This document shows, in pieces, positions 9,440 to 17,936 of a stretch of DNA of 37,100 nucleotides (within the stretch, counting starts at the first letter, position 1; every line of letters begins with the position of its first letter). Below the pieces are notes generated by a model. That model did not search any database. It worked only from the letters and a program-made list of their open reading frames with translations, and was not told where the DNA came from. The position numbers and the translations under genes are program-made. The DNA is from Mycobacterium sp. 1165178.9 (GTDB lineage Bacteria > Actinomycetota > Actinomycetes > Mycobacteriales > Mycobacteriaceae): the NCBI RefSeq assembly GCF_001673555.1, contig NZ_LZMB01000130.1, positions 1 to 37,100 of the forward strand. Reading direction: 5' to 3'.

Positions 9440-10399
9440 GTGCAAGACGAATCGGGCGAGTCCCCGTCGCTGCGGCAACTCGGTGAGTTCGCCGTGATCG
9501 ATCGCCTGGTGCGCGGGCGCGAGCAACCTGCCGCGGTCGTGCTCGGCCCGGGTGACGATGCGGCGCTGGTGTCATCGGGTGATGGCCCCGCGCTGGTGTC
9601 GACCGACATGCTCGTGCAGGATCGGCACTTCCGGCTCGACTGGTCGACGCCGCACGACATCGGCCGCAAGGCGATCGCCCAGAACGCCGCGGATATCGAG
9701 GCGATGGGCGGGCGGCCGACGGCATTCGTGGTCGCCTTCGGAGCACCCGGTGATACGCCGGCGGCGAAGGTGGACGCGCTGGTCGACGGAATGTGGGACG
9801 AGGCGCAACGATTCGGTGCCGGCATCGCCGGTGGTGACCTGGTCCACTGCCCGCAGTGGGTCATCTCGGTGACGGTCCTGGGCGACTCCGACGGGCGCGC
9901 ACCGGTGCTCCGATCGGGCGCGAAGCCCGGTGCGTTGATCGCCGTCGCCGGTGACCTGGGCCGGTCGGCGGCAGGATTTGACCTGTGGCGCAACGATATT
10001 GAGGGCTTCGATGAGCTGCGGCGCCGGCATGTGGTGCCGCAGCCGCCCTACGGTCAGGGAGCGGTGGCCGCGGCCGGGGGTGCGCAGGCGATGATCGACA
10101 TCTCCGACGGCCTGGTCGCCGACCTGCGTCATGTCGCCGAGGCATCCGGGGTGGGCATGGATCTGTCCACGGCGGCGCTGACCGCGGACCGCGATGCGCT
10201 TGGCGCCGCCGCGGCCGCGGTCGGCGCCGATCCCTGGCGCTGGGTGCTGGGCGGTGGCGAGGACCACGCCCTGGCGGCGTGTTTCGCGGGTCCAGCGCCG
10301 GCCGGATGGCGCATCATCGGTCGGGTTCTCGACGGGCCGGCCCGAGTGCTCGTCGACGATCAGGAGTACAGCGGCTACGCGGGCTGGCAATCGTATTAG
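9440..10399 (+). CDS. thiL: Thiamine-monophosphate kinase
   Basis: Phosphorylates thiamine monophosphate to the active cofactor thiamine diphosphate with ATP; cytoplasmic. The product is 319 residues, normal for the family. The AIR-synthase-like fold shows LGPGDDAALV, VSTDMLVQDRHFRLDW, NAADIEAMGG and IAGGDLV in the N-terminal half, and MIDISDGLVADL and GGEDHALAA in the C-terminal half, which supply the Mg/ATP sites. The start is GTG; AAGGAGGT at 9429-9436 leaves a tight 3-nt spacer. ung follows 41 nt later on the same strand. Confidence 0.95.
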   Translation: MQDESGESPSLRQLGEFAVIDRLVRGREQPAAVVLGPGDDAALVSSGDGPALVSTDMLVQDRHFRLDWSTPHDIGRKAIAQNAADIEAMGGRPTAFVVAFGAPGDTPAAKVDALVDGMWDEAQRFGAGIAGGDLVHCPQWVISVTVLGDSDGRAPVLRSGAKPGALIAVAGDLGRSAAGFDLWRNDIEGFDELRRRHVVPQPPYGQGAVAAAGGAQAMIDISDGLVADLRHVAEASGVGMDLSTAALTADRDALGAAAAAVGADPWRWVLGGGEDHALAACFAGPAPAGWRIIGRVLDGPARVLVDDQEYSGYAGWQSY

Positions 10400-10440
10400 G
10401 GTGACGCGGTGACCGTTTACGCGATCGCGAAGGGCCGATG

Positions 10441-11124
10441 ATGACCGCGCGTCCGCTGAGTGAACTGGTGGATCCCGGCTGGGCGATTGCGCTGCAGCCG
10501 GTGACCGACCAGGTGGCCGAGATGGGGCAATTCCTGCGCGCCGAGATCGCGGCCGGGCGCAGGTACTTGCCTGCTGGCCCGAATGTGTTGCGCGCCTTCA
10601 CCTATCCCTTCGACGACGTCCGGGTGCTGATCGTCGGGCAAGACCCGTACCCGACGCCCGGACACGCTGTGGGTCTGAGCTTTTCGGTGGCACCGGAGGT
10701 GCGGCCGTTGCCGCGCAGTTTGGCCAACATTTTTCAGGAGTACGCCGCGGACCTGGGCCATCCTCAACCCTCGTGCGGTGACCTGACGCCCTGGGCGCAA
10801 CGCGGCGTGCTGCTGCTGAACAGGGTGCTCACCGTGCGCCCCAGCAATCCGGCGTCGCACCGCGGCAAGGGGTGGGAGACGGTGACCGAGTGCGCTATCC
10901 GGGCGCTGACAGAGCGGTCGCGGCCCCACAGGATGGCCACCAGGGGCCGCGACGCTTCGACTCTCAAACCTATACTCGCCCAAGGGAATTGCGTCGCCAT
11001 CGAGTCGCCGCATCCGTCGCCGCTGTCGGCCTCGCGCGGGTTCTTCGGTTCGCGCCCGTTCAGCCGTGCCAACGAACTGCTGGCCGAGATGGGTGCCGAC
11101 GCGATCGATTGGCGCTTGCCATGA
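10441..11124 (+). CDS. ung: Uracil-DNA glycosylase with an inverted core segment
   Basis: Family-1 uracil-DNA glycosylase, which removes uracil from DNA in base excision repair. The product is 227 residues, the same as M. tuberculosis. Motif A ([16 protein letters not shown], catalytic Asp68) and the C-terminal HPSPLS loop (His191) are intact. Residues 163-168 read HRMATR where the family has LVAILW, the strand just before GRDAS (human LVFLLWGS). The DNA here is a 15-bp core between perfect 11-bp inverted repeats; its reverse complement restores LVAILW in frame. As written the enzyme is probably misfolded or inactive. Of two adjacent ATGs (10438 and 10441), AAGGG at 10430-10434 is better spaced for the second. 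The stop overlaps the next gene by 4 nt. Confidence 0.93.
   Translation: MTARPLSELVDPGWAIALQPVTDQVAEMGQFLRAEIAAGRRYLPAGPNVLRAFTYPFDDVRVLIVGQDPYPTPGHAVGLSFSVAPEVRPLPRSLANIFQEYAADLGHPQPSCGDLTPWAQRGVLLLNRVLTVRPSNPASHRGKGWETVTECAIRALTERSRPHRMATRGRDASTLKPILAQGNCVAIESPHPSPLSASRGFFGSRPFSRANELLAEMGADAIDWRLP
10917..10953. repeat. Perfect inverted repeat around the flipped ung core
   Basis: GTCGCGGCCCC (10917-10927) and GGGGCCGCGAC (10943-10953) are exact reverse complements around a 15-nt core (10928-10942). The core as written encodes the non-conserved residues; its reverse complement encodes the conserved strand. The stem is very GC-rich and would form a stable hairpin, a known setting for template switching. 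No recombinase gene is nearby. Confidence 0.95.
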
Positions 11125-12059
11125 CCGAGATGACCGCGCTGCGGGCGCACCGGCGGGGCGGTCCCGAGGAGCTCGTGCTCGAACGTGCCCCGGTACCGGT
11201 GCCGGCCGCCGGCGAAGTCTTGGTGGCCGTACACGCGGCCGGGATCACCTTCGACGAGCTGACCTGGGAGGAGACCTGGACTCGCGACGGGGCCAGCCGC
11301 CTCCCGGTGATCCCGTCGCACGAAGTTTCGGGCGTCGTCAAAGCGGTCGCCGCCGACGTGACGGATTTCGCGCCAGGTGACGAGGTGTACGGGTTGATCG
11401 GGTTCGACCGCGACGGTGCGGCGGCCGATTTCGTCGCCGTGCCCGCCGCCGACCTGGCTACCAAGCCGTCGACGGTGTCGCACGTCGTCGCCGCCGCGCT
11501 GCCGCTGGCCGGCCTGACCGCCCTGCAGGCTTTGGTCGACCACGCGGCCGTGCAACCGGGCGAGACCGTGCTGGTCCACGGGGGCGCCGGGGGAGTGGGC
11601 CTGCTGACGGTTCAGCTGGCCGCGTTGCTGGGTGCCCGGGTGACCGCGACCGTGCGCAGCGGCACCGCCAATCTCCTGCGCGGCTGCGGCGCGCAACGGG
11701 TGATCGACGTGCGCGCCGAGGCATTCGACGACACCGGCGCCCGCTACGACGTCGTCGTCGACACGGTCGGCGGCCAAACGCTGGAGCGGTCGTTCGCCGT
11801 GCTGCGCCGAGGGGGCCGGCTGGTCACCTTGTCGGCACCGCCGCCGGATGGCAGGGCCGACGAGTTCGGCGTCACCGCAACGTTCTTCATCGTCACGCCG
11901 AACCGGGATCAGCTCGACGAACTCGCCGCGCTGGTTGACGGCGACCGGTTGCACGTTGCGATCGCCCAGACGTTCGGCCTCGACGAGGGCCGGGAGGCCT
12001 ATGAAAGCCGTGACACCGGCAGGCGCGCCGGCAAGACGGTCCTCATCGTGCGCGACTGA
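11121..12059 (+). CDS. Zinc-free MDR-family NADP-dependent oxidoreductase
   Basis: Medium-chain dehydrogenase/reductase of the quinone oxidoreductase (zeta-crystallin) type; likely reduces quinones or activated alkenes with NADPH. Substrate unknown. The product is 312 residues: a GroES-like domain (1-125), then a Rossmann domain with [23 protein letters not shown], the NADP-binding loop. No cluster of zinc-ligand cysteines is present. The ATG overlaps the ung stop (ATGA), so translation is coupled to ung. AKTVLIV-like ending (GKTVLIV) is typical of the family. It is the first gene of the accessory block. Confidence 0.88.
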   Translation: MTEMTALRAHRRGGPEELVLERAPVPVPAAGEVLVAVHAAGITFDELTWEETWTRDGASRLPVIPSHEVSGVVKAVAADVTDFAPGDEVYGLIGFDRDGAAADFVAVPAADLATKPSTVSHVVAAALPLAGLTALQALVDHAAVQPGETVLVHGGAGGVGLLTVQLAALLGARVTATVRSGTANLLRGCGAQRVIDVRAEAFDDTGARYDVVVDTVGGQTLERSFAVLRRGGRLVTLSAPPPDGRADEFGVTATFFIVTPNRDQLDELAALVDGDRLHVAIAQTFGLDEGREAYESRDTGRRAGKTVLIVRD

Positions 12060-12142
12060 CGTTCAATGCACCGCTCCTCGTAAACCTGGCATACTCCCCG
12101 CTGCGTGTCGTGTGCGTGGGTTATATGTCGCGGCGAGTGGCG

Positions 12143-12973
12143 TCATGAGTCCGCGAAATTGACGTCCTTGGTGACGGCTTTCCACTCCTCGATCGACTCC
12201 GACATCGCGGTGATCTTGTCCCGCACGGCCTTCAGCACGTCACGGCCCAGCAGCAGCCGCAGCGGCGGCTCGTCGAGCGTGGTCACCATCAGCACCGCGT
12301 CGGCGACCCTTTTCGGATCACCGGGAAGGTGATCGGCGAACTGCTTGATCAGGTCCTTGCGCGCGGCCACGTCGGCGTAGTCGGAGATCGGCGTACCCGA
12401 TTCCTTCATCGACCGCGTCGCCCAATCGGTGCGGAACGCGCCCGGCTCGATGGCGGTCACCTTGATGCCCAGCGGGCGCACCTCGGCGGCCAGCGCCTCG
12501 GTCACCGCCTCCAGCGCGAACTTGGTCGAGGAGTAATACGCGTTGGGCGGGTTGGCCACCAGACCCGTCATCGAGGAGATGTTGATGATGTGACCCGACC
12601 CGCGGCTGCGCATGGCAGGCAGCACCGCCTTGATCATGTCGACCGCACCGAAGTAGTTCACGTCGAACAGCTTTCGCACCTCGGCGTCCTCGCCCTCTTC
12701 CACTGAGGACAGATACCCGTGGCCGGCGTTGTTGACCAGGACATCGATCCCGCCGAACGCCGCGTCGGCCGCCGACACCGCCGCCGCGATCTGGGCGGCG
12801 TCGGTCACGTCGAGGGCGAGGGGCAGGGCACGGTCACCGAATTCATCGGCGATATCGGCCACCGCCTCGGCCCGCCGCGCGGTCACCACCACGCTGTGGC
12901 CGGCTTGCAGTGCGGCGCGAGCGATTTCGCGACCGAAGCCGGTGGAGCACCCCGTGATCAGCCAGCGCGACAC
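12143..12973 (-). CDS. Short-chain dehydrogenase/reductase
   Basis: Classical SDR, NAD(P)-dependent, substrate unknown. The product is 276 residues. Motifs are TGCSTGFG at residues 7-14 (cofactor loop), VLVNNAGHGY, the catalytic serine in NISSMTG, and YSSTK (catalytic Tyr and Lys), then EPGAFRTDW. It resembles the subgroup whose members start SRWLITGCSTGFGR. The start is GTG and shares one base with the stop of the upstream DUF1214-like gene (TAGTG), so it is the last gene of a four-gene minus-strand operon. Confidence 0.92.
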   Translation of the reverse strand: MSRWLITGCSTGFGREIARAALQAGHSVVVTARRAEAVADIADEFGDRALPLALDVTDAAQIAAAVSAADAAFGGIDVLVNNAGHGYLSSVEEGEDAEVRKLFDVNYFGAVDMIKAVLPAMRSRGSGHIINISSMTGLVANPPNAYYSSTKFALEAVTEALAAEVRPLGIKVTAIEPGAFRTDWATRSMKESGTPISDYADVAARKDLIKQFADHLPGDPKRVADAVLMVTTLDEPPLRLLLGRDVLKAVRDKITAMSESIEEWKAVTKDVNFADS

Positions 12974-14217
12974 TAGATCGTCCCTTCCGGCAGGCGGCGC
13001 AGATAGGCCTTGCGTCGCTGGGCCAGCTCCGTCACCCGCTGCTCCTCGCTCACCCGCGGCAGGTGCGGCACCTCGGCGTCGAGCCGGTCGAGCTTGACCA
13101 CTCGCCCGCGCGCGCCGAGGTCTTCGCGCGGACCTCCCTCGCCGAACTCCGCCATGCGCAAAGTCAAAATGGCCTCCCGCAAGCCGTCGGAGTCGATCCA
13201 GTTCGCCAGGCCGGGATCGACGGGCGAGATCACGTAGGTGTAGGAGCCGTCCTCGTTCGCGACCGACTGCGCCTTATTTAGGCTGCCGGTGCGATCGACG
13301 AGATCCAAAGTGGTGCCCCAGATGTTGCTCAGCGGCACCGTGAAGTATTCGGCGCCACCGTCATTCAGGTCGACGACGAACGCCTCGTCGGGGGCGAGGT
13401 CGAACCGGCCCATGACGTAGACCTGGTTGCGCATCGCGCCGACCTTGTCGGCCGACCAGGCCAGGTTGAAATGGTTGGCCGGCATCTTGTAGACGCCGTG
13501 GCTGAGCTTGCCGGTGAAGTCGGCGAAGTAATCCATCATCGCCGCCGTGGCCTCGGCCTGTTCGTCGAGTGTGCGGGCCGGGGTGGTCGGCGGGCCGCCA
13601 AGTCGTTGCACCTCGATGTGATTGGGGTCGTCGCAACCCCAATCCAGCAGCACGTCGCGGATGTAGAACTCGTGGGCTTCCGGCGAGGTCTGCACGTGGT
13701 TGGGCCGCCCGTTGGCGGGTTCGGCGTCGACGGTGATGGTGTAGCTGCAGTCGGATTCGACCCGCATGGTGCGGCCGTTGAGCACGGCGACGGTGCCCAT
13801 GTGCGCGTCCCACAGCGTGAAGTAGTTCTCGGTCATGCGGTGCTCGCCGACCCGGCCGTGGATTTCGTAACGTTCGTCCCCGGAGATCGGGATCACCCGG
13901 TACACACTGTCGGGATTGTCGATACCCCAACGCGATCCGGGAACGCTGCGACCATCCACCGGGTGCGCGAGGCGGGTGATGCAGCTGACCTTGGGCCGCA
14001 GCTTGTCCTGATTCGACGACCACACCGCCGCCGAGAACATCACCTCGGCGAACGCCTCGTCGAACCGTTCCCGCATCGCGTCCGACGCCCTGGCGCGACC
14101 GAGCCACGTCTCGGCGACCGTGCGGTAGGCGGCCTTGACGGTCGGGTGCTCGATCAGGTCGAGGGCCGCCAGCTCCTGTTCGTGCTGGGACGCCGTCGCG
14201 ACCGGGTGATCAGGCAT
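12973..14217 (-). CDS. DUF1214-like protein
   Basis: Function unknown. The product is 414 residues with no membrane segment. The C-terminal half (NEDGSYTYVISPVDPGLANWIDS followed by AILTLRMAEFG) resembles the DUF1214 pattern, a domain often found beside DUF1254 in proteins of unclear role. The centre has YRVIPISGDERYEIHG and ENYFTLWDAHMG. The frame is open much further upstream, but GGAGG sits 8 nt before ATG 14217, which overlaps the end of the sulfotransferase gene by 8 nt. The operon partners (sulfotransferase, SDR, NTF2-like) suggest a lipid or sterol-type modification pathway; that is inference. Confidence 0.82.
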   Translation of the reverse strand: MPDHPVATASQHEQELAALDLIEHPTVKAAYRTVAETWLGRARASDAMRERFDEAFAEVMFSAAVWSSNQDKLRPKVSCITRLAHPVDGRSVPGSRWGIDNPDSVYRVIPISGDERYEIHGRVGEHRMTENYFTLWDAHMGTVAVLNGRTMRVESDCSYTITVDAEPANGRPNHVQTSPEAHEFYIRDVLLDWGCDDPNHIEVQRLGGPPTTPARTLDEQAEATAAMMDYFADFTGKLSHGVYKMPANHFNLAWSADKVGAMRNQVYVMGRFDLAPDEAFVVDLNDGGAEYFTVPLSNIWGTTLDLVDRTGSLNKAQSVANEDGSYTYVISPVDPGLANWIDSDGLREAILTLRMAEFGEGGPREDLGARGRVVKLDRLDAEVPHLPRVSEEQRVTELAQRRKAYLRRLPEGTI

Positions 14218-15415
14218 GTGCTGTTCCTCCGATGTGCTGTCCGAAACGCTTGTTGTACAACATGAATCGATCGTCGACCTGCTCGGGACGCAGGCCGTAG
14301 TTCTGCAGCCCATAGGGCGGGCGAGGCGCCTCCCGGGGACGGCGCGCCAGCCAACGCCGCATCGCCTCCTCGGCGGCGGCGGTGAGCGGCAGGCCGACGG
14401 CGTCATAGACGCGTGCCACCTGACCGATCGGATCGACCACCGCGTCGTCGAACCCGATGTCGGTGACCACGGCGCCCTCATCGGCCCATCCGTCGCGGAC
14501 CGCCATGGCCCGATCGTTAGCCCAGCCCATCCGCTCCAGCCACTCCGCACCCACCCGACGCGGGTCGACGGCATCGGCGTGCATCGCATGCAGGGTCGCG
14601 TTCAGGCTGGCCCCCGAGGCGATCGTGGTGCGCGGGTCACGATGCATGTGCACGATGTGCAGATCGGGAAACCGTGCCCGCAAGAGATTCAAATATCCAA
14701 GGTGCGCAGGCGATTTAAGCACCCACCGCCGGCCCCGCCCGCCGCGCTGGCGCTTCTGCCACTGGAGGAATTGCAGCATGCGGTGCAGGTAGCCGTAGGC
14801 CGGGGAGAAGTCCTGGGCGTCGAGCCAGGTTCGGTATCGCGGCAGGTGCGCGCCCGACTCGGGCACGTGCGACAAGAACGCGTCGGCCAGGAAGACGATC
14901 TCCTCCTCGGCCTCCCTGGCGTACATCGGATGGATCGAAAACAATTCGGGCGCCAGTTCGCGGGACTTCGCTTCTCGCGCTTCGCTGATCGCGATGCGCG
15001 GATCGGGGGCGCCGGTGAACTCATAGTTGAGCCGCGGCGCGGCCTCGACGACCTCCCACCCGTACGCGCAGACAAAGCGCGGGTCGGCGGCCAACAGCCG
15101 CTGCAGCAGCGTGGTGCCGCTGCGCATCATCCCGACGACGACGATCGGGGCGGCGATCCGCTCGTCGAGGATTTCCGGATTGCGGCGGATCCACTCCTGC
15201 GCGCGCAGCCTCATCCGCAGGCTGTGCACGATGCCCGAGCGCAGGATGTGCACGCCGATGGGGTTCAAGTCGGCGCCCGCGTAATCGTCCAGCAATACCC
15301 GCAGTGGTCCCTCGAATTCGCCCGGGCCCCAATCGGTCAGCTCTTCCTTGCGTTGCGCATCGGCCAGCACGGCGGCCGGGTCGAATGGGCCGTCGGACGC
15401 GCTCGCGGATGCCAC
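14210..15415 (-). CDS. Sulfotransferase family protein
   Basis: Predicted PAPS-dependent sulfotransferase of the Sulfotransferase_3 type; acceptor unknown. The product is 401 residues. The 5'-phosphosulfate loop GMMRSGTTLLQRLLA lies near residues 94-108, and the 3'-phosphate-binding segment HMHRDPRTTIASG is in the middle; RWVLKSPAHLGYL precedes it. Mycobacteria carry many such paralogues (Stf-like), some of which modify glycolipids. The start is GTG, 3 nt after the stop of the NTF2-like gene, and the end overlaps the DUF1214-like gene by 8 nt. Confidence 0.9.
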   Translation of the reverse strand: MASASASDGPFDPAAVLADAQRKEELTDWGPGEFEGPLRVLLDDYAGADLNPIGVHILRSGIVHSLRMRLRAQEWIRRNPEILDERIAAPIVVVGMMRSGTTLLQRLLAADPRFVCAYGWEVVEAAPRLNYEFTGAPDPRIAISEAREAKSRELAPELFSIHPMYAREAEEEIVFLADAFLSHVPESGAHLPRYRTWLDAQDFSPAYGYLHRMLQFLQWQKRQRGGRGRRWVLKSPAHLGYLNLLRARFPDLHIVHMHRDPRTTIASGASLNATLHAMHADAVDPRRVGAEWLERMGWANDRAMAVRDGWADEGAVVTDIGFDDAVVDPIGQVARVYDAVGLPLTAAAEEAMRRWLARRPREAPRPPYGLQNYGLRPEQVDDRFMLYNKRFGQHIGGTAHA

Positions 15416-15418
15416 GGG

Positions 15419-15862
15419 TCAGAACTTCAGATGCTGGCTGACGTCGCCGACCTGGTCGACGAACATGGTGCGGCTGTCGAAGCACCACGCCCCGTCCACC
15501 CGGTGAAAGGTGTCCTTGTAGTGCCCGGTCACGATCACCTGCAGCGGCAGGTCGGCGGTGGCTTGCGTGACGCAGTAGTAGGACGTGCTCCGCGCGGTCC
15601 CCGCCGCCTCGTCGATGTAGAGCTGCACGTTGGTTGTGTTGTGTTTGGTCTTCGGGGTGCCGTCGTCATAGATCCGCGTGGCCATGTCATACATCTCCCG
15701 CACCCGCGCGGAACCGGCGAACACCGTCTCCGGCGGGCCGTCCTGGATCCCGCAGATGCGGCCGTGCTCGAAAAGCCGGGCCACCCCGTCCAGGTCGCCA
15801 CCATCGAGAAGCTGCGCGTAGGTGTAGATGAGGTTGGTGATCTCGGTGGCGCTGTCACTCAT
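15419..15862 (-). CDS. Nuclear transport factor 2-like (SnoaL-type) protein
   Basis: Small alpha+beta cone-fold protein; members act as isomerases, hydratases or dehydratases on polycyclic or steroid-like substrates, or only bind ligands. The product is 147 residues from ATG 15862 (MSDSATEI). Family features are the N-terminal helix with EITNLIYTYAQLLDGGDLDGVARLF and the C-terminal strand pattern GHYKDTFHRVDGAWCFDSRTMF. GAGG lies 9 nt upstream of the ATG. It is the first gene of the minus-strand operon NTF2-sulfotransferase-DUF1214-SDR, and is divergent from another SDR 84 nt away. Confidence 0.85.
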   Translation of the reverse strand: MSDSATEITNLIYTYAQLLDGGDLDGVARLFEHGRICGIQDGPPETVFAGSARVREMYDMATRIYDDGTPKTKHNTTNVQLYIDEAAGTARSTSYYCVTQATADLPLQVIVTGHYKDTFHRVDGAWCFDSRTMFVDQVGDVSQHLKF

Positions 15863-15894
15863 GTCGAACCGCCTCGGGAGTCTTCCGCTCTTAT

Positions 15895-15938
15895 GTTGGC
15901 AGAACCGGTCCAACTTACATAGAACCGACCATTACTCT
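15895..15938. promoter_or_regulatory. Divergent promoter region with dyad
   Basis: GTTGG (15895-15899) and CCAAC (15910-15914) form a dyad, and AGAACCGG / AGAACCGA repeat 20 bp apart (15901, 15921). TACTCT (15933-15938) is a -10 element ending 8 nt before the GTG at 15947, so the rightward SDR may be leaderless. The gap of 84 bp must hold both divergent promoters. Confidence 0.4.
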
Positions 15939-15946
15939 GGATCGCC

Positions 15947-16837
15947 GTGACCTTACCGTGGACGCCGAGCAGGCTCGGCAACCTCACCGGCAAACGCGTG
16001 ATCGTGACCGGAGCGACCAATGGCGTCGGGCTGGGCACCTCGCGCGCGCTCGCCAAAGCCGGCGCGCACGTGATCCTGGCGGTGCGCAACACCGAACTCG
16101 GCGAGCAACGCGCGTCCGAGTTCGGCGGCTCGTCATCTGTGGTCAAGCTCGACCTCGCCGACCTGTCGTCGGTGCGGGCCTTTGCGGGCCTGATCGACGA
16201 GCCGGTCGACATTCTGATCAACAACGCCGGCGCCCTGACCGACCGGCGCACCGAGACCGTCGACGGCTTCGAGATGACACTGGGCACCAACCTGCTCGGG
16301 CCGTTCGCGCTGACCAATCTGCTGCTGGGAAAGGTGCGCTCGCAGATCATCAACGTCGGGTCCGACGCGCACCGCTCGGCGACGCTGCGGCTCGATGACC
16401 TGCACTTGCGCCGCCACAAGTGGACGAGGTTGGGCGCGTACGCGCAGTCGAAGCTCGCGGTCATGCTGTGGGGCCTGGAGCTGGACCGCAGGCTGCGCGC
16501 GGCCGGGTCGCCGATCGTCACGCAGCTGACCCACCCGGGCTGGGTGGCCTCGAACCTGTCGAACCTGGGCGACTCGCCGCTGATGTCGCTGGCGCACAAG
16601 GGGGTCAAAATGGTGGCCGACCGGTTGGCCAACGACATCGATGAGGGCGCCGCGCCCACGCTCTACTGCATCAGCGAGCCGATTCCGCCGGGCAGCTACG
16701 TCGGGGTCACTGGCAGGTTCGGGCTGCGCGGCGGCCCGGTGCTGATCGGCCGCACGCCGCTGGCCTGCGATTACGACACGGCCGCGCGGCTGGTGGCCTT
16801 CGCTGAACGCGAGACCGGCACGACCCTGGAGGTGTAG
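15947..16837 (+). CDS. Short-chain dehydrogenase/reductase
   Basis: SDR of the retinol-dehydrogenase/WW-oxidoreductase-like type; substrate unknown. The product is 296 residues. Motifs are VTGATNGVGLGTSRALA (about 20-36), DILINNAGAL, INVGSDAH with the catalytic serine, and YAQSK (Tyr and Lys), then THPGWVASNL. The start is GTG without a ribosome site but with TACTCT 8 nt upstream, which fits a leaderless mRNA. The next SDR begins 2 nt after the stop. It is divergent from the NTF2-sulfotransferase operon. Confidence 0.9.
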   Translation: MTLPWTPSRLGNLTGKRVIVTGATNGVGLGTSRALAKAGAHVILAVRNTELGEQRASEFGGSSSVVKLDLADLSSVRAFAGLIDEPVDILINNAGALTDRRTETVDGFEMTLGTNLLGPFALTNLLLGKVRSQIINVGSDAHRSATLRLDDLHLRRHKWTRLGAYAQSKLAVMLWGLELDRRLRAAGSPIVTQLTHPGWVASNLSNLGDSPLMSLAHKGVKMVADRLANDIDEGAAPTLYCISEPIPPGSYVGVTGRFGLRGGPVLIGRTPLACDYDTAARLVAFAERETGTTLEV

Positions 16838-16839
16838 TG

Positions 16840-17661
16840 ATGGGTGAATTCGACAACACGGTCGCCGTCATCACCGGCGCCGCGCGCGGGCAGGGCCGCA
16901 GCCACGCCGTCGCGCTGGCCGAGCAGGGCGCAGACATCATCGCCGTCGACATCTGCGCCGATCTCGAGGCGATCCCCTACGCCCTGGGGACCAAGGCCGA
17001 TCTCGAGGAGACCATACGGCTGGTCGAAGCCGCCGGGCGCAAGGCCGTACCCGTCGTCGCCGACGTGCGCGACCTGGCACAGCTGGAAGCCGGGGTGCAG
17101 GGCGCGCTCGACGCCATCGGAGACGTGGACATCGTCATCGCCAACGCGGGAGTGGTCGCGATCGGTGACACCGACGCCCATTCCGAGCCGGTGTTCAACT
17201 CGATCGTGGACACGAACCTCAAGGGGGTCTGGCACACGCTTCTCGCGACGGTGCCATCGATCATCCGCAAGGGCCGGGGCGGCTCGATCGTGATGATCAG
17301 CTCGTCGCAGGGTCTGACCGGGCGGGGCGGCGACGGCAGTTCCGCGATGTTCGCCTACGCCGCATCCAAGCACGGCGTGGTGGGATTGATGCGTTCGGCC
17401 GCCAATGCCTATGCGCCGCATAAAATCCGGGTCAACTCTATCCACCCGGCCGGTGTGATGACGCCGATGATCCTCAACGACTTCGTCGTCAACCGCATGC
17501 TGGAAAACCCGAATCCTGCCGTCTCCCAGATGCTGCTGCCGGACGTGCCGCTGGTCGAACCGCAGGACGTCACCGAAGCGGTGCTCTGGCTGGCCGGACC
17601 GCGCTCGCGCTACATCACCGGCGCGGCGATACCCGTGGACGCCGGCCACGTCGTCATGTGA
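16840..17661 (+). CDS. Mycofactocin-coupled SDR-family oxidoreductase
   Basis: SDR that likely exchanges electrons with the redox peptide mycofactocin rather than releasing free NADH. The product is 273 residues. The signature of this subgroup is visible: TGAARGQGRSHAVALAEQGADI then AVDIC at about residues 12-38, with a loop before EETIRLVEAAGRKAV that shields the bound NAD. NAGV, MISSSQG, YAASK (catalytic Tyr and Lys) and a C-terminal ITGAAIPVDAGH complete the fold. GGAGGT at 16828-16833 with a 6-nt spacer picks ATG 16840. Substrate unknown. The mycofactocin biosynthesis genes are not in the window. Confidence 0.87.
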   Translation: MGEFDNTVAVITGAARGQGRSHAVALAEQGADIIAVDICADLEAIPYALGTKADLEETIRLVEAAGRKAVPVVADVRDLAQLEAGVQGALDAIGDVDIVIANAGVVAIGDTDAHSEPVFNSIVDTNLKGVWHTLLATVPSIIRKGRGGSIVMISSSQGLTGRGGDGSSAMFAYAASKHGVVGLMRSAANAYAPHKIRVNSIHPAGVMTPMILNDFVVNRMLENPNPAVSQMLLPDVPLVEPQDVTEAVLWLAGPRSRYITGAAIPVDAGHVVM

Positions 17662-17673
17662 CGACGGCTGCCG

Positions 17674-17865
17674 TCAGCCCCGGACGACCTTGCCGGCCTT
17701 GATGCAGGACGTGCAGACGTTCAGACGCTGCTTGTTGCCGCCCGGACGGGCGACGTGCACGGTCTGGACGTTCGGGTCCCACCGGCGGCTGGTGCGGCGG
17801 TGGGAGTGCGACACCGACTTACCGAAGCCGGGGCCTTTCCCGCAGATGTCGCACACAGCGGCCAT
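17674..17865 (-). CDS. rpmB: 50S ribosomal protein L28, zinc-binding type
   Basis: Large-subunit ribosomal protein L28. The product is 63 residues. Four cysteines in two CxxC pairs (CDIC at 5-8 and CTSC near 51-54) form the zinc ribbon, so this is the C+ form rather than the zinc-independent paralogue that Zur regulates. The core SHSHRRTSRRW and VQTVHV are standard for the family. The ATG has GAGGAG 8 nt upstream. It converges with the mycofactocin-type SDR, 12 nt apart. Confidence 0.96.
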   Translation of the reverse strand: MAAVCDICGKGPGFGKSVSHSHRRTSRRWDPNVQTVHVARPGGNKQRLNVCTSCIKAGKVVRG

Positions 17866-17936
17866 TGTTCAAGCTCCTCAAATCTCGGGGGTCCGGCAAT
17901 CTGGCCGGGACAGCCCAGGTTCACCCGGGCTCAACC

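Noticed and set aside
10764..11954. Minus-strand open frame that contains AILWGRD
   Set aside because: Not a gene: the familiar peptide appears only because the ung core segment is inverted. It is evidence for the inversion, not for an antisense protein.
12060..12142. tRNA or small RNA in the gap between the MDR and SDR genes
   Set aside because: No cloverleaf, T-loop GTTCRANNC or strong hairpin is seen in the 83 bp.
14216..15922. A 568-codon plus-strand frame opposite the sulfotransferase operon
   Set aside because: The minus strand holds two recognised families with overlapping starts and ribosome sites; the plus frame has no domain.
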